Source: Chloroflexota bacterium
GTDB taxonomy: Bacteria; Chloroflexota; Dehalococcoidia; Bin125
Length of the DNA: 64,000 nt
Reading direction: 5' to 3'
Assembly: GCA_028874365.1 (NCBI GenBank)
Contig: JAPPJZ010000074.1
Coordinates: forward strand, 1-64,000
Part shown: piece after piece, positions 59,013-64,000 of the stretch
Layout: each line of letters opens with the position of its first letter
Position numbering within the stretch: position 1 is the first letter of the stretch
The notes under the pieces: model-generated
Database searches by the model: none
Seen by the model: only the letters and a program-made list of their open reading frames with translations
Told to the model about the DNA's origin: nothing
Translations under genes and position numbers: made by a program

Positions 59013-59168
59013 GTGGGGCCGCTTCCGTTTCGCGTTCCTCGAGTCGCTCTCAGGCTAGAGGTTGTTGGCGCTCGTGGATTGTCGGGTTTTCAGGTTTCGG
59101 GTGACTTTTTTTCTGAGCGCCTCGGGCCCTGATCTTCAGTGTGTTGCTGGAGATCGTGCCCCAGGACC

Positions 59169-59202
59169 TTCAGGTTCTTTCAGGTTCTTTCAGGTTTCTT
59201 CG
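59169..59202. repeat. short tandem repeat (TTCAGGTTCT x ~3)
   Basis: ttcaggttctttcaggttctttcaggtttcttcg in ffh upstream region. Confidence 0.6.
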
Positions 59203-59547
59203 TGCGGTCTCGCGTTCGATCTTGTTCGGTTTTGTTCGGGTACGTTCGATTCTGGCGCGTCGGCGCACCGATTCGGACGAGCATGGAGGGCGCGATTCGA
59301 GGCTGTTACGGCGCGGTTGCGATCAAACATCATCGGCGCTTTCGGTGGTCGGTCGCAGGCTGTTTCAGGGATTGTATACGAACACGGGTTCGATAACACA
59401 AAGAGCCTAGTGGCGTGGGCAACAGTGGCTGGGGCTGCCGTGCGGTGCGCCGTGCGAGCCCGACTCGCTGCGGGGGTGGGATAGCGACGCGATCAGGGCT
59501 GGCTCGTTTCTAGTGTTGGGCGAGAATCGCGATTGGCCTCGGCGCCG

Positions 59548-59612
59548 ACCCTCACCCCCCGCCTACGCGGGGGCAGGCTCTAGCCCTCTCCCAGAAGGAG
59601 GGGACCGGAGGG
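59548..59612. repeat. possible dispersed palindromic intergenic repeat
   Basis: ccctcaccccccgcctacgcgggggcaggctctagccctctcccagaaggagggg; hairpin-rich, style of MAG-wide dispersed repeats. Confidence 0.4.
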
Positions 59613-59675
59613 AGCGGGGGCCGGATGCGCCGGACCGGTGGGTGCTGCGGGGCCTGCCTGAGTGGGAATCGGGTT

Positions 59676-60701
59676 CTAGGACAGGCCAGCCTCGGCCATG
59701 CGGACGCAGAGGTCGCCGACGCGGACGCTGTAGCCCCACTCGTTGTCGTACCAGCTCACGACCTTGACCTGTGTGCCTTCTAGCACCATGGTCGAGAGTG
59801 CGTCGATGATCGAGGAGGCGGGCGATCCCTTGAAGTCGCTGCTGACGAGCGGCTCATCGGTGTAGTCGAGGATGCCGTGGAGCGGCGATTCGAGGTCGGT
59901 GGCGGCCTTCTCGAAGGCGGCGTTGAGTTCCTCGGCGTCGGTGGCGCGCTCCGCGTCGATGACGAGGTCGACGACGGAGACGGTGCTGGTCGGCACGCGG
60001 TAGGCCATGCCGTTGAGCTTGCCGTTGAGGTGGGGCAGCACGAGTCCGACGGCCTTGGCGGCGCCGGTGGTGGTGGGGATGATGTTCATTGCGGCGGCGC
60101 GTGCGCGGCGCAGATCGCTGTGCACGGTGTCGAGGATCGCCTGATCGTTGGTGTATGCGTGGATCGTCGACATGATCCCGCTCTTGATGCCGACGGTGTC
60201 GTCGAGCACCTTGGCCATCGGCGCGAGGCAGTTGGTGGTGCAGGAGGCGTTGGAGACGACGTGGTGCGAGGCCGGATCGTAGGCGTCGTCGTTGACGCCG
60301 AGCACGATGGTCAGGTCCTCGTTCTTGGCGGGCGCGGAGATTACGACCTTGGACGGACCGTGGTTCAGGTGCCCTCGCGCTCGTTCGGCATCGGTGAAGA
60401 TGCCGGTGCTCTCGACGACGATTTCGACGCCGTAGTCGCCCCAGGGGATCTGTCCGGGGTCGCGCTCCGAGATGACAGCGATGCGCTGGCCGTCGATGAC
60501 CAGGTCGCCATCGACCACGTCGACCTCGCCCGGGTAGCGGCCGTAGTTGGTGTCGTACTTGAACAGGTGGGCGTTGGTCTCGGAGTCGGTGAGGTCGTTG
60601 ATGGCGACGACCTTGAGGTCATCGCCATGGAAGTCGAGCATGCCCTTGAGCACCTGCCGACCGATCCGGCCGAAGCCGTTGATGCCAATGTTCGTTGTCA
60701 C
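59676..60701 (-). CDS. gap: glyceraldehyde-3-phosphate dehydrogenase
   Basis: [38 protein letters not shown]. Confidence 0.95.
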   Translation of the reverse strand: MTTNIGINGFGRIGRQVLKGMLDFHGDDLKVVAINDLTDSETNAHLFKYDTNYGRYPGEVDVVDGDLVIDGQRIAVISERDPGQIPWGDYGVEIVVESTGIFTDAERARGHLNHGPSKVVISAPAKNEDLTIVLGVNDDAYDPASHHVVSNASCTTNCLAPMAKVLDDTVGIKSGIMSTIHAYTNDQAILDTVHSDLRRARAAAMNIIPTTTGAAKAVGLVLPHLNGKLNGMAYRVPTSTVSVVDLVIDAERATDAEELNAAFEKAATDLESPLHGILDYTDEPLVSSDFKGSPASSIIDALSTMVLEGTQVKVVSWYDNEWGYSVRVGDLCVRMAEAGLS

Positions 60702-60818
60702 GAAGGTCTCCTGAGTGTGTGGAAGGGATGAGTTCTCTTGCAGGATCGCAGAGCAAGGCAGTGCGCTCAAGCATTCAGGGGTCGATGGTGGGTATCGCGA
60801 GCCATTGTCGCTGCGGCA

Positions 60819-61715
60819 CTAGAGCAGGATGCGCTTCGGCGCGCCCGAGGGTTGGCGGCGGAAGTTGTCGATCAGCAGGCGCTGGCGGCCCTGGTCGATG
60901 ATCCACTGTCCCCGGCAGCGGCGCTGATCGTCGAGGATCGTCTGGCTCTGCCTGTGTAGGCGCTGGTACTCCTGCCGATCATCCGACTCGACGCCGAACA
61001 GTCCGCTGCCGACGGCGAATCGACATTGACGATCCTGGATCGTGATCTGCCAGCCGAGCAGCAGTTGGGCCCAGCCGAGATGGAAGGCTTCGTCGGCCCA
61101 GTTGACGAGGAAGCGCTTGTCGTGCGAGCCGTCGGCGGTGAGCAGAGCCGACGCGCCGAAGTGGGGACGGGATAGCTCGGAGACGGCGCGATAGGCGTCG
61201 GCGGTTTCGGGCGCCATCGCGATCTGCTGACCGGCCATGTACTGACCCATGCCGATCTCGGTCGCGTGATGCTCGGGGTTGTTGGACCAGGCCTCGCGCA
61301 ACCAGTCTTCGAACTCGATCTGCTCGTCGCCGACGACGGCCTGCTCGGCGCCGAGCCACTCCATCACAGCGCGCATCAGCGGCAGCGTCGCGGAGTAGGA
61401 GGCGCGAGCAGTGAGGGCGCGCGCCTCGAGGCCGCCGGAATACACGCGTGACCAGAACAACAAGGCGGAGGCATAACGCCGGTTGCGGAACGATGATCCA
61501 TAAGACTGTTCGACGATCTTGCGTTGGAGCGTGAAGGCGTCCTGGAGCCAACGCAGGTCGAGCGGCAGCGCGAACGATGTCTCGCGGAAGGCGTCACGGC
61601 GAACCTGCGGTTCATCATCGCGAGGTTTGAGCAGTTCGGGAGTGGCCGAGGGAAAGGTGATCGGCGAGATTCGCTGCCTGGGCGGGTCAGGCGCTCCACT
61701 CGGCTCGGTGGTCAT
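60819..61715 (-). CDS. hypothetical protein
   Basis: ORF from MTTEPSGAPDPPRQR; 4-bp ATGA overlap with upstream ORF. Confidence 0.55.
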   Translation of the reverse strand: MTTEPSGAPDPPRQRISPITFPSATPELLKPRDDEPQVRRDAFRETSFALPLDLRWLQDAFTLQRKIVEQSYGSSFRNRRYASALLFWSRVYSGGLEARALTARASYSATLPLMRAVMEWLGAEQAVVGDEQIEFEDWLREAWSNNPEHHATEIGMGQYMAGQQIAMAPETADAYRAVSELSRPHFGASALLTADGSHDKRFLVNWADEAFHLGWAQLLLGWQITIQDRQCRFAVGSGLFGVESDDRQEYQRLHRQSQTILDDQRRCRGQWIIDQGRQRLLIDNFRRQPSGAPKRILL

Positions 61716-62263
61716 CTCGATCGGTTTCCCGCGTCTCGAGAGGCCAGCAGCGCTTCGAGCCAAGAGAGCAGGCGCTCGCTCTGGGCGTCGACGAAGGGGC
61801 GATCGGGATGCCAGGCCCACAGTTCGCGCACGACCTCCAGCGTTGACCAGGTGCTGCCCTCGCCGCCGTTCGCGATCTGCACCAGCCGGGTTGCCACTTG
61901 TTCGGCATTCCAGACCAGCGGCCGCTCGTAGTCGAGCATGCGGGTTGACTGGGTCAACGCGCGGATCCAGCGCTCGACCGTATCGAACGGGACGCGGCGA
62001 TCCATGAGCAGGGCGCGGAGCGCCAACACCTCTGGCAGATCGACGACGCGGGCCGGCGGTCGATCGGGCGGGGGAACCGGCTCGGGACCGTCGTCCTCCG
62101 GCAGTTGGTCGAGTTCGGACGTCCAGCGCTCGGCGGGTACTCGCCTGAGCTCGTTGTAGACCAGGGCTCCGCCGGAACCGCCGTCCCACCAATCTCGCAG
62201 CCGCTCGTGACGCGTACTGGTGAGTTGGGTGACATCGGAATTGGGCGTCGTCGGGGGAGGCAC
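61712..62263 (-). CDS. hypothetical protein
   Basis: Intact ORF MPPPTTPNSDVTQLTSTRHERLRDWWDGG...; coupled to downstream gene. Confidence 0.5.
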   Translation of the reverse strand: MPPPTTPNSDVTQLTSTRHERLRDWWDGGSGGALVYNELRRVPAERWTSELDQLPEDDGPEPVPPPDRPPARVVDLPEVLALRALLMDRRVPFDTVERWIRALTQSTRMLDYERPLVWNAEQVATRLVQIANGGEGSTWSTLEVVRELWAWHPDRPFVDAQSERLLSWLEALLASRDAGNRSR

Positions 62264-62478
62264 GCCGCAAGGTTATCGCAGGTGCTTCTGTTGCGTGTCG
62301 GCGCGAAGTTCTGTTGCGGGAGGGTTACGTGGAATAACTGATAACCGCGATTACGGATGGGCCACGCGTGTTCTGGCAAGCGCTTGCTAGAGCGGATCCA
62401 GCGCCGACACGCGTGGTCGGCGCGGCCAATACCAGCCGTCTACCAATACCGGCGAGCACGAAGGGGCAGCGCAGCGAC

Positions 62479-63405
62479 ATGGAACATGAAATCCAGCAGT
62501 TTCTCACATACATGGCCGCAGAGCGGGGGGCCTCGGCGAATACCATCTCGGCGTATCGCAACGATCTGGCTCAGCTGCGGGCCTACTTCGTCGAGCAGCA
62601 CGCGAAGCTGCACGAGGATGATCCCGCGGCGACGACTCCGATCGAAGAGATCGACGCGGAGCAGCTGCAGGAGTACATCGTTCACCTTCGCGAGCAGCAG
62701 TACGCCGCGGCGACGGTCGCGCGCAAGGTTGCTGCGGTTAAGAGCCTGTTCAGCTACCTGCACGGCGAGAACGTGATCGACGTGAACCCGGCGGAGCAAC
62801 TCAGTTCGCCTCGGGTCGGACGCAGCCTGCCGCGTACGTTGACCGTCCAAGAGGTCGACGCGCTGCTTGAGCAGCCGGGCCGCTGGAACACTCCGGAGGC
62901 GGCTCGCGATCAGGCGATGCTCGAGATGCTGTACGCCACGGGCATGCGGGTCTCCGAGTTCGTCTCGCTGGACCTGTCGTCGATTGAGCTGCAGGGGCAG
63001 CGGGCGTCGGTGCGGTGCGTCGGCAAGGGACGGCGCGAGCGGTTGATTCCGATTCACTCGGCCGCCGTCGCGGCGTTGCATCACTACCTGCAGGAGGCGC
63101 GGCCCAAGCTCGCTCGGGGACGGCGCGAGGTTGCGCTGTTCATCAATCGGCGGGGCGAGCGACTGACGAGGCAGGGCGTCTGGCTGATTATCAAGCACTA
63201 CGCGCAGGAGGCCGGGATCTCGGGGGTGACGCCGCACACGCTGCGTCACAGTTTCGCGACGCATCTGCTGCGCGGCGCTGCTCCGTTGCGCAACGTCCAG
63301 GAGTTGATGGGCCACGCCAACATCTCGACGACGCAGCTGTACACCCAGCTGACTGACGAGCACCTGCGGGACGTCTACGATCGGGCACATCCGCGCGCCA
63401 GCTAG
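62479..63405 (+). CDS. tyrosine recombinase XerC/XerD
   Basis: QFLTYMAAERGASANTISAYRNDL; LYATGMRVSE; HTLRHSFATHLL; LMGHANISTTQLYTQ. Confidence 0.92.
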   Translation: MEHEIQQFLTYMAAERGASANTISAYRNDLAQLRAYFVEQHAKLHEDDPAATTPIEEIDAEQLQEYIVHLREQQYAAATVARKVAAVKSLFSYLHGENVIDVNPAEQLSSPRVGRSLPRTLTVQEVDALLEQPGRWNTPEAARDQAMLEMLYATGMRVSEFVSLDLSSIELQGQRASVRCVGKGRRERLIPIHSAAVAALHHYLQEARPKLARGRREVALFINRRGERLTRQGVWLIIKHYAQEAGISGVTPHTLRHSFATHLLRGAAPLRNVQELMGHANISTTQLYTQLTDEHLRDVYDRAHPRAS

Positions 63406-63432
63406 TCCAAGCCGGCCGGCGCACGAGCCTGA

Positions 63433-64000
<568 letters not shown>

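Overview
High-GC bacterial chromosomal window. The gene order near the right end (rimM-KH-rpsP-ffh, gap, xer, eno) and overall style suggest a Chloroflexota-like organism, but this is inference. Main blocks: (1) ~1.5-5.1 kb: hypothetical secreted or membrane proteins and a translationally coupled DUF5678-like/retropepsin-like aspartyl protease pair. (2) ~5.1-17.5 kb: defence island with a type IIL/MmeI-like R-M fusion, an ApeA-like HEPN protein, an AbiV-like protein, decayed IS481/IS256/IS630 remnants, and a four-gene overlapping operon (N6-adenine MTase, double-GHKL ATPase/kinase, receiver-like protein, MBL-fold hydrolase) that looks like an undescribed defence system. (3) ~17.7-19.3 kb: graveyard of pseudogenes (ThuA, MFS, SAM-methyltransferase). 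(4) ~19.6-28.0 kb: heme/iron block (HmuT-like SBP, hemH, hemQ with an in-frame TAA, imelysin, di-heme oxidoreductase, imelysin, HTTM). (5) 29.4 kb: one-protein two-component system (GAF-PAS-HK-REC-wHTH) preceded by a tandem palindromic octamer. (6) ~31.9-34.5 kb: DMFase-like subunits. (7) ~34.7-54.4 kb: sterol biosynthesis cluster with a C-24 sterol methyltransferase, a single-ORF squalene epoxidase-oxidosqualene cyclase fusion, CYP51, C-14 reductase, SdmA/SdmB-like C-4 demethylation, an EBP-like membrane protein, a second Rieske oxygenase, a GPP34-P450 fusion and an RND exporter. (8) ~56.3-64 kb: housekeeping genes. All family calls come from reading motifs by eye; no database search was run.
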